The translations under genes were made by a program, and so were the position numbers. A stretch of DNA of 64,000 nucleotides from Pseudomonas sp. DY-1. Its GTDB lineage: Bacteria > Pseudomonadota > Gammaproteobacteria > Pseudomonadales > Pseudomonadaceae. The DNA lies in assembly GCF_003626975.1 (NCBI RefSeq), contig NZ_CP032616.1, forward strand, positions 2,852,001-2,916,000, given 5' to 3'. Within the stretch, counting starts at the first letter, position 1. Every line of letters starts with the position of its first letter. Below the pieces are notes generated by a model. The model saw only the letters and a program-made list of their open reading frames with translations, did not search any database and was not told the DNA's origin. Positions 53,266-62,779 of this stretch are shown piece after piece.

Positions 53266-53367
53266 GGCTTCCCCATCGCCCGACCTCGACTGGTCGAATG
53301 GCCCCCCTGCAAAGGACGTCGGGGCAGCATTCTTTTTTCTTGACTTTGAGTCTGCAGGGGCCCTATT

Positions 53368-53418
53368 TTTGTGCACAAAGCATGTTTTGGTGCAAATAAA
53401 TCTTTTTTGCGCACAAAA
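53368..53418. promoter_or_regulatory. Cluster of proposed GntR operators (MCP/HbpS divergent promoter)
   Basis: Perfect palindrome TTTGTGCACAAA at 53368-53379, a degenerate half site TTTTGGTGCAAA at 53384-53395 and a near-palindrome TTTTGCGCACAAAA at 53405-53418, the last 20 bp before the HbpS ATG. Confidence 0.65.
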
Positions 53419-53438
53419 ACAAAATCAGGAGACAGCCC

Positions 53439-53846
53439 ATGCAGCACCGCCCAGTACTCGATGCAAATGACATCGACCAGATGCTCAATGCCGCGGCCAA
53501 AGAGGCCCAGGAGAACGGCTGGGGCGTTTCAATAGCCGTAGTAGACGAAGGTGGACACCTTCTCGCCTTTCGCCGCCTCCCGGGGGCCACGCCGTCTTCT
53601 GCACAGATCGCAATCGACAAGGCGCGTAGTGCCGCGCTCACCCGGCGTCCGACCCGTTTCTTCGCCGACATGCTGGCCGCCGGCGAGCTTGGGACCAGCT
53701 CCCTGAGGGATGTGATTCCCATGGGTGGCGGACTACCGGTGTTGCAGGGCAGCTATGCCTTGGGAGGCATTGCCGCAAGCGGTGTGAAATCCGAATTCGA
53801 CGTGCTGATAGCCACTGCCGGGCTAGCCGCGCTGAACTTGGAATAG
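53439..53846 (+). CDS. GlcG/HbpS family protein
   Basis: 135 residues, a single compact domain: NGWGVSIAVVDEGGHLLAFR, DKARSAALTRRPTRFFAD and GGLPVLQGSYALGGIAASGV, the GlcG/HbpS pattern. Some homologues bind heme or corrinoid; in catabolic operons the role is unknown. AGGAG upstream. First gene of the rightward envelope operon. Confidence 0.88.
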   Translation: MQHRPVLDANDIDQMLNAAAKEAQENGWGVSIAVVDEGGHLLAFRRLPGATPSSAQIAIDKARSAALTRRPTRFFADMLAAGELGTSSLRDVIPMGGGLPVLQGSYALGGIAASGVKSEFDVLIATAGLAALNLE

Positions 53847-53953
53847 ATCCCTAAATCCTGATCCGAGGAGAGATCCGCACTTCAACCCGAACTCATCCGC
53901 ATCTACGGATGGAGCCACTTGCAACAAAAACAAAAAATGCAGAAGAGGTATCC

Positions 53954-55606
53954 ATGAACATGCAGCAACGTCGTCCGGTTTCGCCGGCGGTACCAGCTTT
54001 CGCACTGAATGCCATCGGCGCCGCAATCGCACTGATGTCCGCCCACTCTCTGGCCTTTCAGTTCGACACTGGTATCGACGGCCTTTCTACCAGCTGGGAT
54101 AACACCGTTAAGTACAGCAACGCCTTTCGCCTGCACGGCCGAGAAGCCAGCGTTTCTGCTGGACCGGGCAGTAGCGTGGGCAATCCCAACATGGATGATG
54201 GGGACCGCAACTTCAGCACTGGCCTCATCTCGAACCGCTTCGACTTGCTTTCCGAACTGGACATCAAGTACGGCGACGTCGGCGCACGACTAAGCGGTGC
54301 CGCTTGGTACGACACTGTCTACAACGACAGCAACGACAACGATTCACCCGGTACCGCGAACGCAATCAGCGTGCCGCATGACCATTTCACTGACGACACT
54401 GAGAAGCTGCACGGGCGCAAAGCGGAATTACTCGATGCATTCGTCTACGGCGCTACCGACGTCGGCTCAACGCGCCTCTCCGGTCGCTTGGGCCAGTTCA
54501 CTCAGATCTACGGGGAAAGCTTGTTCTTCGGCGCCAATGGCATCGCCAATGCCCAATCGACGGTGGACCTGGTGAAACTGCAGTCGGTGCCCGGTTCGCA
54601 GTTCAAGGAAATCCTGCTGCCCACCGAGCAGATTTCCGGCAACTGGCAGCTTACCGATACCGTCAGCGTCGGCGCCTACTACCAGTTCGAGTGGAACAAG
54701 ACGCGCCTACCTGCTTCGGGCAGCTATTTCAGCGGTGGCGATTTCGTTGGCGACGGAGCCGAAAGCGTCTTCTTCCCGACCGGACGACTGCTCCGCGACC
54801 ATAGCATCCGTGCCCGCGACTCCGGCCAGTTTGGTGCCCAGCTGAAGTTCAGCGTTGAAGACTGGGAATTCGGTATCTACGCAGCTCGATACCACGAGAA
54901 GACGCCCATCTTCTACTTCCGTCCGGCGGCCCTGGTGCCCGGTGCAGACGACACCTATGTCAGCGTCTATCCGGAAGACGTAAAGGTCTACGGCGCGAGC
55001 TTCAGCACGTTGGTCGGCGAGGCCAACGTGGCTGGCGAGGTGTCGATGCGCGTGGATACTCCGTTGGCGCCCACAGGCGGTGTTGTCATCACCGGGATGG
55101 ACGCCGACAACGACAGCAACCCCGCTTACCCGATCGGCGACTCGCTGCATGCCAACCTGTCGATGATCAACGTCTACGGCGGCTCGGCTCTTTGGGATGG
55201 TGCGAGCCTCGTTGGTGAGCTGGCCTTCAACCGCCGGCTGAAGGTGAAGGAGAACGGCGACCAACTCGATCCCAATACCACGCGCGACGCCTACTCGCTG
55301 CGCTTCACCTTCGAGCCCCAGTACTTCCAGGTCTTCCCGGGAGTGGACATGCAGGTGCCGATCACCGTGGGCTACAACCCCCACGGCCGCTCTTCGGTTA
55401 CCCCGCAAGCCTTCGGCCCCGAACATGGCGGGGACTTCACCATTGGCCTGAAGGCCGACTACCAGAAGGCCTGGTACGCCTCCCTCAGCTACACCAACTT
55501 CTTTGGCGAGGGCGGCTCGGTCATCGACAACACCAATGCGTACACCTTCAAGCAGACGCTCAAGGATCGCGACTTCATCGCGTTCTCGATCCAGCGCACC
55601 TTCTGA
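53954..55606 (+). CDS. DUF1302 family outer-membrane-type protein (island copy)
   Basis: 550 residues from ATG 53954 (AGAGG upstream). Signal peptide around FALNAIGAAIALMSAHSLA, barrel-like mature region, C-terminal FSIQRTF ending in Phe. It shares the block order of the 1450 gene (QFDTG...SWDNT, GESLFFGANGIANAQSTVDL) but is clearly diverged. Starts the transport module with DUF1329, YCF48-like and MMPL genes. Confidence 0.86.
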   Translation: MNMQQRRPVSPAVPAFALNAIGAAIALMSAHSLAFQFDTGIDGLSTSWDNTVKYSNAFRLHGREASVSAGPGSSVGNPNMDDGDRNFSTGLISNRFDLLSELDIKYGDVGARLSGAAWYDTVYNDSNDNDSPGTANAISVPHDHFTDDTEKLHGRKAELLDAFVYGATDVGSTRLSGRLGQFTQIYGESLFFGANGIANAQSTVDLVKLQSVPGSQFKEILLPTEQISGNWQLTDTVSVGAYYQFEWNKTRLPASGSYFSGGDFVGDGAESVFFPTGRLLRDHSIRARDSGQFGAQLKFSVEDWEFGIYAARYHEKTPIFYFRPAALVPGADDTYVSVYPEDVKVYGASFSTLVGEANVAGEVSMRVDTPLAPTGGVVITGMDADNDSNPAYPIGDSLHANLSMINVYGGSALWDGASLVGELAFNRRLKVKENGDQLDPNTTRDAYSLRFTFEPQYFQVFPGVDMQVPITVGYNPHGRSSVTPQAFGPEHGGDFTIGLKADYQKAWYASLSYTNFFGEGGSVIDNTNAYTFKQTLKDRDFIAFSIQRTF

Positions 55607-55630
55607 TCAGCCATGCCTAGGAGAACAAGT

Positions 55631-56983
55631 ATGAAAAAGCATGCCCTGCTTCTGTCGGCGACCCTCACAGCTGCCCTTCTGGCAAACCATGCCACTGCCG
55701 CGGTCTCCCCAGAAGAAGCCAACGCGCTGAAAAGCAACCTGACGCCAATGGGCGCAGAGAAGGCCGGTAATAGCGACGGCACCATTCCTGCCTGGACCGG
55801 CGGACTTACCGGAGACGTTTCCGGAGCTCGATTCGGTGACGTACCGGTAGACCCCTTCCCGGGAGAGAAGCCGCTGTTCCGAATCGATGCCAAGAACGCC
55901 GCTCAGCATGCTGACAAGCTCAACGAAGGTACCAAGGCATTGTTGGCGAAGTACCCGGACAGCTTTTTTCTCGATGTATATCCGTCGCATCGTACTGCTG
56001 CCGCTCCCCAATCGGTGTACGACAACACCTTCGCTAACGCCACGCGCTGCAAGCTGACCCAGGGTGGTCTGTCGGTCGACGGCTGCTATGGCGGTATCCC
56101 TTTCCCAATCCCGAAGGATGGCAGCGAGGCGATCTGGAACTTCCTCCTGCGCGTCGAAGCGCCATCCATCGAGATGGGCTACGTCAACATGATTGGCAAT
56201 GCTGACGGCTCCCGCACCATGGCAAGCCGCGGCATCGAGAACTGGCAGTACCCGTACTACTACAAGGATGGTGGGCTCGATAAATGGTCGGGCCAGTACG
56301 TCTTGTTGCGCTTCCTCACCAACGAACCACCGTTCAAGGCCGGTGAGTCCCTCGTGACTCATGACAGCGTGGATCCGGGGACACCCCGTGAGGCCTGGCA
56401 ATACCTGGTGGGCCAGCGTCGCGTGCGCCGCGCACCGACCGTGGGCTATGACACGCCGGACTTCGTGGCCTCGGGTGCCAACTACTTCGATGAAGTGCAC
56501 GGGTTCATCGGCCACCCAGACCGTTACCAGTGGAAGCTGATTGGCAAGAAGGAGATGTACATCCCCTACAACACCAATAAATTCCACTCTGAGAAGCGCG
56601 ACGAGGTCTACACCAAAGACACCTTGGCATCCGACAAGATGCGCTGGGAACTCCATCGGGTCTGGGAAGTTGAGGCCACCGTGGCGCCCGGCAAGCGCCA
56701 TGCCGTACCGAAACGCCGCTTCTACATTGACGAGGACAGCTGGACCATCGCCCTGGCGGACGGCTACGACGCCCAAGGCAAGTTGTGGCGTGTGTCCCAG
56801 GTTCTGCCCTTCGTTGTGCCCGCCATCCCCGCGGTAGTGGTGAAACCGGTGGTCATCTACAACCTGCAGGCCAACACCTACAGCATGGTGCAGGGACTCA
56901 ACGGCGAGAGCTACAAGGTAGTGCCGACCAAGTCGGAGAAATTCTTCACCGGCAACGCGGTGGCATCCGGCTCCGTACGTTGA
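55631..56983 (+). CDS. DUF1329 family periplasmic protein (island copy)
   Basis: 450 residues from ATG 55631 (GGAG upstream). Signal peptide LLLSATLTAALLANHATA. It has VSPEEANALKSNLTPMGAEK and VRRAPTVGYDTPD as in the two copies at 3111 and 4568. Third DUF1329 of the window, again next to a DUF1302 gene, which supports a fixed functional pair. Confidence 0.87.
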   Translation: MKKHALLLSATLTAALLANHATAAVSPEEANALKSNLTPMGAEKAGNSDGTIPAWTGGLTGDVSGARFGDVPVDPFPGEKPLFRIDAKNAAQHADKLNEGTKALLAKYPDSFFLDVYPSHRTAAAPQSVYDNTFANATRCKLTQGGLSVDGCYGGIPFPIPKDGSEAIWNFLLRVEAPSIEMGYVNMIGNADGSRTMASRGIENWQYPYYYKDGGLDKWSGQYVLLRFLTNEPPFKAGESLVTHDSVDPGTPREAWQYLVGQRRVRRAPTVGYDTPDFVASGANYFDEVHGFIGHPDRYQWKLIGKKEMYIPYNTNKFHSEKRDEVYTKDTLASDKMRWELHRVWEVEATVAPGKRHAVPKRRFYIDEDSWTIALADGYDAQGKLWRVSQVLPFVVPAIPAVVVKPVVIYNLQANTYSMVQGLNGESYKVVPTKSEKFFTGNAVASGSVR

Positions 56984-57047
56984 GGCCCGCGGCGGGCCGG
57001 CCCCTCTGGGTCGCCCGCCCTTGGTGATTCCCCTGAGGTCCTTCGAA

Positions 57048-58163
57048 ATGCATTACTCCCAATACAGGCCCTGGCTCGGGCGCCTGTCGGTCGCGGTCGC
57101 GCTCGTCACAGCTCTGGGCATGGACGGCGCGGTGGCCAGCGACGTCCCCCGGCAGGGCAACCTATTCGAACAGCCCGCGCTCCAGAGCAATCTGGCGGTG
57201 CGCTCCTTGATGCTCAGCTTGGCCCAAGCGGGTGAGCGCTTGGTGGCCGTTGGTGAACGCGGCTTCATTCTGATTTCAGAGGATCACGGCGCCACTTGGC
57301 AGCAGGTGGACTCGCCAGTGAGCGTGACTCTTACTCGCGTACGATTTGCAACAGCCTCCGACGGCTGGGCGGTCGGGCACGCCGGCGTGGTCCTACACAG
57401 CGGCGATGGCGGCCGCACCTGGTCACGGCAATTGGATGGCGTGCAGGCGGCACAGTTGGCGCTCGGGGCAGCACAGGCCGAGTCGGGAGAAGATGCCGAG
57501 GATCGACTGGCTGAAGCGCAGCGTCTGGTAGACGACGGGCCCGACAAACCCTTCCTCAACCTGCACTTCTTCGACGCTCAGCGCGGCATCGTGGTCGGCG
57601 CATACGGCCTGGCCTTCGCCACCGACGATGGAGGCAAGAGCTGGAAGTCCATCAGTGCACGCCTGGACAACCCATCGGCCCTGCATCTCTACGACATCCT
57701 GGAACTCGACGGGTCTCTGTTCATCGCCGGCGAACAGGGACTGATGCTGCGCTCCAGCGACGGTGGCGCGAGCTTCCAGACATTGGAGTCACCGGCCAGC
57801 GGGACCCTGTTCGGCATGGTTGCGACAGGCCCGAGCAGCCTCGTCGCATACGGTCTTCGAGGTAAGGCCTACCGCACCGAGGACTTAGGTGCGACCTGGC
57901 AACCCTTGCCGAACCACCAGTCGGCCACTCTCACCGCTGGCACCCGACTGAGCAGCGGCGAGCTAGTCCTTGCCGACGAGACCGGCACCATCCTGCTGTC
58001 CCGTGATGACGGCAGGACCTTCCAGATGCTGCCCATTCCTGAGTCCGGTTTCCTCTCCGGCATCAGCGAACTGCCCGATGGCCAATTCGCTGTCTCCACC
58101 ACCCACGGCGTAATCCGCATCGCCAACCGAGACCTGAATCGGAGCACCGCTCGTGAACAGTAA
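57048..58163 (+). CDS. YCF48-like beta-propeller protein, exported
   Basis: 371 residues from ATG 57048 (GAGG upstream). Signal peptide ending near GAVAS. Repeated BNR/YCF48 blades: ILISEDHGATWQQV, VLHSGDGGRTWSRQ, AFATDDGGKSWKSI, MLRSSDGGASFQTL, AYRTEDLGATWQPL, ILLSRDDGRTFQML. Such periplasmic propellers accompany MMPL transporters in catabolic clusters. Its end overlaps the MMPL start by 11 bp. Confidence 0.86.
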   Translation: MHYSQYRPWLGRLSVAVALVTALGMDGAVASDVPRQGNLFEQPALQSNLAVRSLMLSLAQAGERLVAVGERGFILISEDHGATWQQVDSPVSVTLTRVRFATASDGWAVGHAGVVLHSGDGGRTWSRQLDGVQAAQLALGAAQAESGEDAEDRLAEAQRLVDDGPDKPFLNLHFFDAQRGIVVGAYGLAFATDDGGKSWKSISARLDNPSALHLYDILELDGSLFIAGEQGLMLRSSDGGASFQTLESPASGTLFGMVATGPSSLVAYGLRGKAYRTEDLGATWQPLPNHQSATLTAGTRLSSGELVLADETGTILLSRDDGRTFQMLPIPESGFLSGISELPDGQFAVSTTHGVIRIANRDLNRSTAREQ

Positions 58164-60576
58164 AGTGACCCATCACCAGCCGGACGTTGAAAGCTCCCTT
58201 CTGCCCTTTGACCGGCAGTCCGGTAGCCTGGTCGAACGCCTCCTCTTCAACAATCGCGGTCTGGTCGTGGCGCTCTGCCTACTGCTCAGCTGCCTGTTCG
58301 CCTACCAGGCAACAAACCTGCGCCTGAGCGCGGCGTTCGAGAAGATGATCCCGGTGGATCACCCCTACATCCAGAACTACTTCCAGTACCGCGCCCAGCT
58401 TGGCGAGGGTGGCAACACCCTGCGAATCGCACTCAGGGTGAACGAGGGCACCATCTACACCACGGAGTACCTGGAAACCCTCAAGAAGCTCAACGACGAA
58501 CTGTTCCTGCTGGGCGGCATCGATCGCCCCTACATGAAGTCGCTGTGGACCCCAGCCACTCGCTGGATCGGCGTCACCGAAGACGGCTTTGACGGCGGCC
58601 CAGTGATTCCCGACGATTACGACGGCTCGCCCGCGAGCCTTGAGCAGGTACGCCAGAATGTCGAGCGTTCTGGCGAGATCGGGCGCCTGGTGGCGGCGAA
58701 CATGCGCTCCAGCGTGATCCTCTTGCCCCTGCAAGACGCCAGCGCCAATGGCGCGACACCCATCGACTACCACCAGCTGTCCAGCCAACTCGAGACGTTG
58801 CGCCAGAAGTATCAAAGCGACAATGTGAAGATCTCCATCACCGGCTTCGCCAAGGTGGTAGGCGATCTGATGGACGGCCTGCGGCTAATGCAGGTGTTCT
58901 TCGCCGGCACCCTGGTGATCTGCGCCCTGGTGCTGTTCTGGTACACCCGCTGCGTACGCAGCACCCTGCTGGTACTGAGTTGCTCTCTGGTGGCCGTGGT
59001 CTGGTTGCTTGGCCTACTTCCGACTCTAGGCTATGACCTAGACCCTTACTCGATCCTCGTCCCTTTCCTCGTATTCGCCATTGGCCTCAGTCACGGCGCG
59101 CAGAAGATGAACGGGATCATGCAGGATATCGGGCGTGGGGCGGACAAGCTGGTCGCGGCACGCTTCACCTTCCGCCGCCTCTTCCTAACCGGCGCCATGG
59201 CCTTGCTAGCGGATGCGGTGGGTTTTGCCGTGCTGATGATCATCAATATCCCGGTGATTCAGGACCTAGCGGTCACTGCAACCCTGGGTGTCATGGTCCT
59301 CGTCCTGACCAACCTAGTGTTGCTGCCCGTGCTGCTGTCCTACACCGGGGTCAGCAAGACCGCCGCCCGTCGCGAAGCCGAAGCGGAGCGCCTGGCTCTG
59401 AACGACCTGGAGCACAGTCGGCATCCGCTCTGGGCATTCCTGGATCGTTTCACTCAGCTGAAATGGGCAACACTGGCCTTGGTCATCGCGGGCGTGCTGG
59501 GCGTCGCGGGGTTCGTCATCAGCCTGCAGGTCAAAGTCGGGGACCTCAATCCGGGCGCCCCCGAGCTCCGAGCGGACTCTCGGTATAACCTCGACAACGC
59601 CTTCATGATCAGCAACTACGCGGCTAGCAGCGACAAGTACGTGGTGATGGTCAAGACTCCGCAGTACTACTGCGCCAACTACGACACCTTGGTCACCGTG
59701 GATGCTCTGGAGGCACGTCTGCAACAACTACCTGGCGTCGTCTCCACCACTTCCTTGGCTGCCCTAAGTAAGCAGGCCGCCGCAGGCATGAACGAGGGCA
59801 GCCTGACCTGGTACGAGATCCCCCGTAACCAGGGCCTGCTGAACGCCATAATCACCCGCGCCCCCCGTGAACTGTTTAACCAGAACTGCGACCTGTTGAC
59901 CGTCAACGTCTTCCTCGCCGACCACAAGGCCGACACCCTCAGCCGCGTGGCAGCCACGGTGGAAGAGTTCGCTGCAGCGCACAATACAGAGACACTCCAG
60001 TTCATGTCCGCAGCCGGCAATGCCGGGATCGAGGCGGCAACCAACATCGTGGTGAAGAAGGCCAACTTGCAGATGCTGATGATGGTCTATGCGGCCGTGA
60101 TCGCGCTGTGTTTAATCACCTTTCGCTCCTGGCGTGCCGTGGTCTGCACCGTACTGCCGCTGATGCTGACTTCGGTGCTTTGCGAGGCGCTCATGGTAGG
60201 TCTGGATATCGGGCTGAAGGTTGCCACGCTGCCGGTGATCGCCCTAGGTGTGGGCATCGGTGTGGACTACTCGCTGTACATTCTCAGCATCACCCTCGCC
60301 AACCTGCGCCAGGGCATGGCCCTGTCCCAAGCCTACTACCTGGCGCTGCTCTCAACCGGCAAGGTGGTGATCCTCACCGGCGTCACCCTGGGCATCGCTG
60401 TGGCCACTTGGGCGCTCTCTCCCATCAAGTTCCAAGCCGACATGGGCATCCTGCTGGCATTCATGTTCATTTGGAACATGCTCGGCGCCCTCATCCTCAC
60501 CCCGGCCCTGGCCAGGTTCCTGCTGTCACCGCGGAGCCAGGCTGAACAGAGCGGTTGCACGCGCTCCGCTACTTAG
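58153..60576 (+). CDS. MMPL/RND superfamily transporter
   Basis: 807 residues from GTG 58153 (GGAG upstream). Twelve predicted membrane helices in two halves, each with a large periplasmic loop, and the sterol-sensing-like central bundle (YSILVPFLVFAIGLSHGAQK; PVIALGVGIGVDYSLYILSI). No partner adaptor or TolC-type gene is nearby; the propeller, DUF1329 and DUF1302 proteins would bridge to the outer membrane. Direction of transport (uptake or export) is unknown. Confidence 0.9.
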   Translation: MNSKVTHHQPDVESSLLPFDRQSGSLVERLLFNNRGLVVALCLLLSCLFAYQATNLRLSAAFEKMIPVDHPYIQNYFQYRAQLGEGGNTLRIALRVNEGTIYTTEYLETLKKLNDELFLLGGIDRPYMKSLWTPATRWIGVTEDGFDGGPVIPDDYDGSPASLEQVRQNVERSGEIGRLVAANMRSSVILLPLQDASANGATPIDYHQLSSQLETLRQKYQSDNVKISITGFAKVVGDLMDGLRLMQVFFAGTLVICALVLFWYTRCVRSTLLVLSCSLVAVVWLLGLLPTLGYDLDPYSILVPFLVFAIGLSHGAQKMNGIMQDIGRGADKLVAARFTFRRLFLTGAMALLADAVGFAVLMIINIPVIQDLAVTATLGVMVLVLTNLVLLPVLLSYTGVSKTAARREAEAERLALNDLEHSRHPLWAFLDRFTQLKWATLALVIAGVLGVAGFVISLQVKVGDLNPGAPELRADSRYNLDNAFMISNYAASSDKYVVMVKTPQYYCANYDTLVTVDALEARLQQLPGVVSTTSLAALSKQAAAGMNEGSLTWYEIPRNQGLLNAIITRAPRELFNQNCDLLTVNVFLADHKADTLSRVAATVEEFAAAHNTETLQFMSAAGNAGIEAATNIVVKKANLQMLMMVYAAVIALCLITFRSWRAVVCTVLPLMLTSVLCEALMVGLDIGLKVATLPVIALGVGIGVDYSLYILSITLANLRQGMALSQAYYLALLSTGKVVILTGVTLGIAVATWALSPIKFQADMGILLAFMFIWNMLGALILTPALARFLLSPRSQAEQSGCTRSAT

Positions 60577-60600
60577 TCAAAAGCACTCGCTGGAGACTTT

Positions 60601-60626
60601 GGCCGCCCAATGGGCGGCCTTCTTTT
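60601..60626 (+). terminator. Rho-independent terminator after the MMPL gene
   Basis: GGCCGCCC-AAT-GGGCGGCC then TTCTTTTT. Confidence 0.92.
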
Positions 60627-60659
60627 TGGTTCCTGCTAATGTTCCTCAGTCCCAAAATT

Positions 60660-60800
60660 TACGGAGCCACCTCCTGCAGAAAATGTCCGCTTCTGGCCGG
60701 TTGTGCCCTATCGCGATAGGCCGGAGTCGACCCACAGCGGCCAGTCGCGTCAGGCGGAAACCGGCAAGAAGCAGCCACTCAGTTCGGACTGCTTTCGACC
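60660..60800. repeat. Dispersed island repeat, copy 2
   Basis: Contains GAGTCGACCCACAGCGGCCA and GGCGGAAACCGGCAAGAAGC, related to the 40690 copy. The gap 60627-60953 holds no gene that I can support; it becomes AT-rich toward 60953, marking the change to the ATPase/PIN segment. Confidence 0.5.
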
Positions 60801-60953
60801 CTTTGCGGGTGGTCGCATGCGTCTAGGAAACCAACGTCGACTCACTCGCTCTCAACAAACGTAGCTCTGGTGTAAATTGGTTGAAATGACTCAGAATCGG
60901 CCAAATTTTTCTAGAAAGCGTATGAAGCGTCATCACTCCAGCAAGGAGCATAC

Positions 60954-62249
60954 ATGTTAAAAAGCATTCATATTGAGAGTTTCAAAAGCTATCTTAGCCA
61001 GGATTTGCAGCTTGCGCCGCTTACTCTGATGATTGGTGCAAACGCATCGGGCAAGAGCAACGCTCTTGAAGCGTTCCGCTTTTTGTGTTGGTTAAGCCAG
61101 GGACAAAAACTCTCTGTGCTCAAACATCGCGTTGACGACTCTGAAGAAATTCTTCGCGGTCAAATTAAGGATCTTGGCTATCTGGGCGCATCCTCCATCA
61201 AGCTAGGATGTCATACAGATGATAAAGGCTGGGATAAGCTTGAGGTAGAGATTGCAATTCGTGAGAACGAATTACACATAACCCAAGAAAGTATCTCATC
61301 TCCCTCTGAAAACTTTCCGCTTTATCGAGTTGAGCAAGCCGCGACCGGATTAAATTCCGACATTCGAGTAGCCTACAACAACTTTGCTCGGGGAGGAAAA
61401 AAACCACAAGTAACCTGCACAGACCAGATAGCAGTAATGTGCCAGCTCGCAAGCTCAGCACTGTTTGAGTCAGGGCACAAAAAAGCGCAAGTGGAAATTC
61501 CCAAAGCAACGGATAAATTTCAAAGCCTTCTATCGAATACGCTGTTCCTAGATCCCGTACCTTCACTGATGCGCGGGGATAGTTATCCTGACAAGAAGCT
61601 TAGAGGTGACTGCTCTAATCTTTCAGGAGTATTGCATACACTATGGCAGGATGATGTTGCTCGACCCATAATCATTGAATTTATCAGGAGTCTGCCTGAA
61701 CAAGACGTTAAGAGTATAGATTTCTTCGCGGATCGACGGGGGCGCTTTTCGCTCGAATTGGTAGAAAGCTTTGGTAATGTCGAACGGAAATGGTCTGTAG
61801 AGGTGTTGTCAGACGGGACACTTAGAGTTCTCGCCATAGCAGCTGCATTGCTTTCCGCACCTGAGGGGTCAACAGTAGTGATCGAGGAGGTGGATAACGG
61901 CATCCACCCCTCGCGCGCCAGGCAACTACTGAAAACGATGCGAGACCAAGCCACGGCACGCAACATTCGCTTGCTATTGTCAACCCATAATCCTGCACTG
62001 ATGGATGCACTCCCTGATGAGGCTTTAGCCGATGTCGTTTTCTGCTACCGTGACTCTTTACAGGGTGATAGCAGGTTACTGCGCCTATCGGACCTTCAAG
62101 ATTATGCAGCCTTGGTATCCCAAGGGCCTTTAGGTGAGCTGATCACTAACGGAATAGTTGATCGTTTCGTCAAATCCCCTGTCACCCCGGAAGACAAGAA
62201 GAGAAAGGCGCTTGACTGGTTGACCCGCATGCAGGGTGTCGATCAATGA
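60954..62249 (+). CDS. AAA ATPase (AAA_21/SMC-ABC type)
   Basis: 431 residues with clearly lower GC than its neighbours. Walker A GANASGKSN at 28-36, signature-like LSDGTLRVLAIAAAL, Walker B STVVIEEVDNGIHPSRARQL near 305, and the H-loop STHNPALMDA. This is the OLD/AAA_15/21 architecture without a fused TOPRIM nuclease. AGGAG precedes the ATG at 60954. The stop overlaps the PIN gene by 4 bp, so the two proteins are probably made together and may form one complex, as in ATPase-effector defence systems. Confidence 0.87.
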   Translation: MLKSIHIESFKSYLSQDLQLAPLTLMIGANASGKSNALEAFRFLCWLSQGQKLSVLKHRVDDSEEILRGQIKDLGYLGASSIKLGCHTDDKGWDKLEVEIAIRENELHITQESISSPSENFPLYRVEQAATGLNSDIRVAYNNFARGGKKPQVTCTDQIAVMCQLASSALFESGHKKAQVEIPKATDKFQSLLSNTLFLDPVPSLMRGDSYPDKKLRGDCSNLSGVLHTLWQDDVARPIIIEFIRSLPEQDVKSIDFFADRRGRFSLELVESFGNVERKWSVEVLSDGTLRVLAIAAALLSAPEGSTVVIEEVDNGIHPSRARQLLKTMRDQATARNIRLLLSTHNPALMDALPDEALADVVFCYRDSLQGDSRLLRLSDLQDYAALVSQGPLGELITNGIVDRFVKSPVTPEDKKRKALDWLTRMQGVDQ

Positions 62250-62728
62250 GTGCCATTTGCTTAATCGATACAAGTATCTTTCTTAATATCCTGAATGTTC
62301 CTGGGAGAAATAATGAGGTCGCACAAGTAACTCAAAGTTATCAAGAATATGTGGAGCTTGGCTGTACGTTTATTCTTCCTATGGCAACCATTCTCGAAAC
62401 CGGCAATCATATTGCGCAAAATGGCAATGGCGCAGTTCGACTGTGTACAGCAAAGCGCTTTTGCGAAGCAGTTGCAGGGGCTTTCTCCGGCGAGGCTCCA
62501 TGGCGGCCAAGCGAATTTCCCAACAGCTCAGAAGTGACTTCTTGGATTAATGAATTTCCGCCCCTTGCGGGCCAGAACAAGTCGCCCTCAAAAACAACGG
62601 AAGGAACCAGTTTCGGAGATCTCAGCATCATAAAAGAATATGAAAAATGCCTTCGTAAATTTAGCATGTCCGAAGTTTTCATCTGGTCCCTGGACTCCGA
62701 CCTGTGCAACTACCATCGAAAGCCCTGA
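62246..62728 (+). CDS. PIN-domain-like nuclease, partner of AAA ATPase
   Basis: 160 residues, ATGA overlap with the ATPase. The acidic set fits a PIN fold: Asp8 in LIDTSIFLN, Glu51 in ILETGNH, Asp125 in FGDLSII and Asp150/Asp152 in WSLDSDLCNY. PIN enzymes are metal-dependent RNases. The ATPase may hold or release it on phage infection; that function is inference. Low GC like its partner. Confidence 0.75.
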   Translation: MSAICLIDTSIFLNILNVPGRNNEVAQVTQSYQEYVELGCTFILPMATILETGNHIAQNGNGAVRLCTAKRFCEAVAGAFSGEAPWRPSEFPNSSEVTSWINEFPPLAGQNKSPSKTTEGTSFGDLSIIKEYEKCLRKFSMSEVFIWSLDSDLCNYHRKP

Positions 62729-62779
62729 TACTGTTTAGAGTACAGATTTGGTCTCGCTCACGTGCATCCCGAGACAGAG

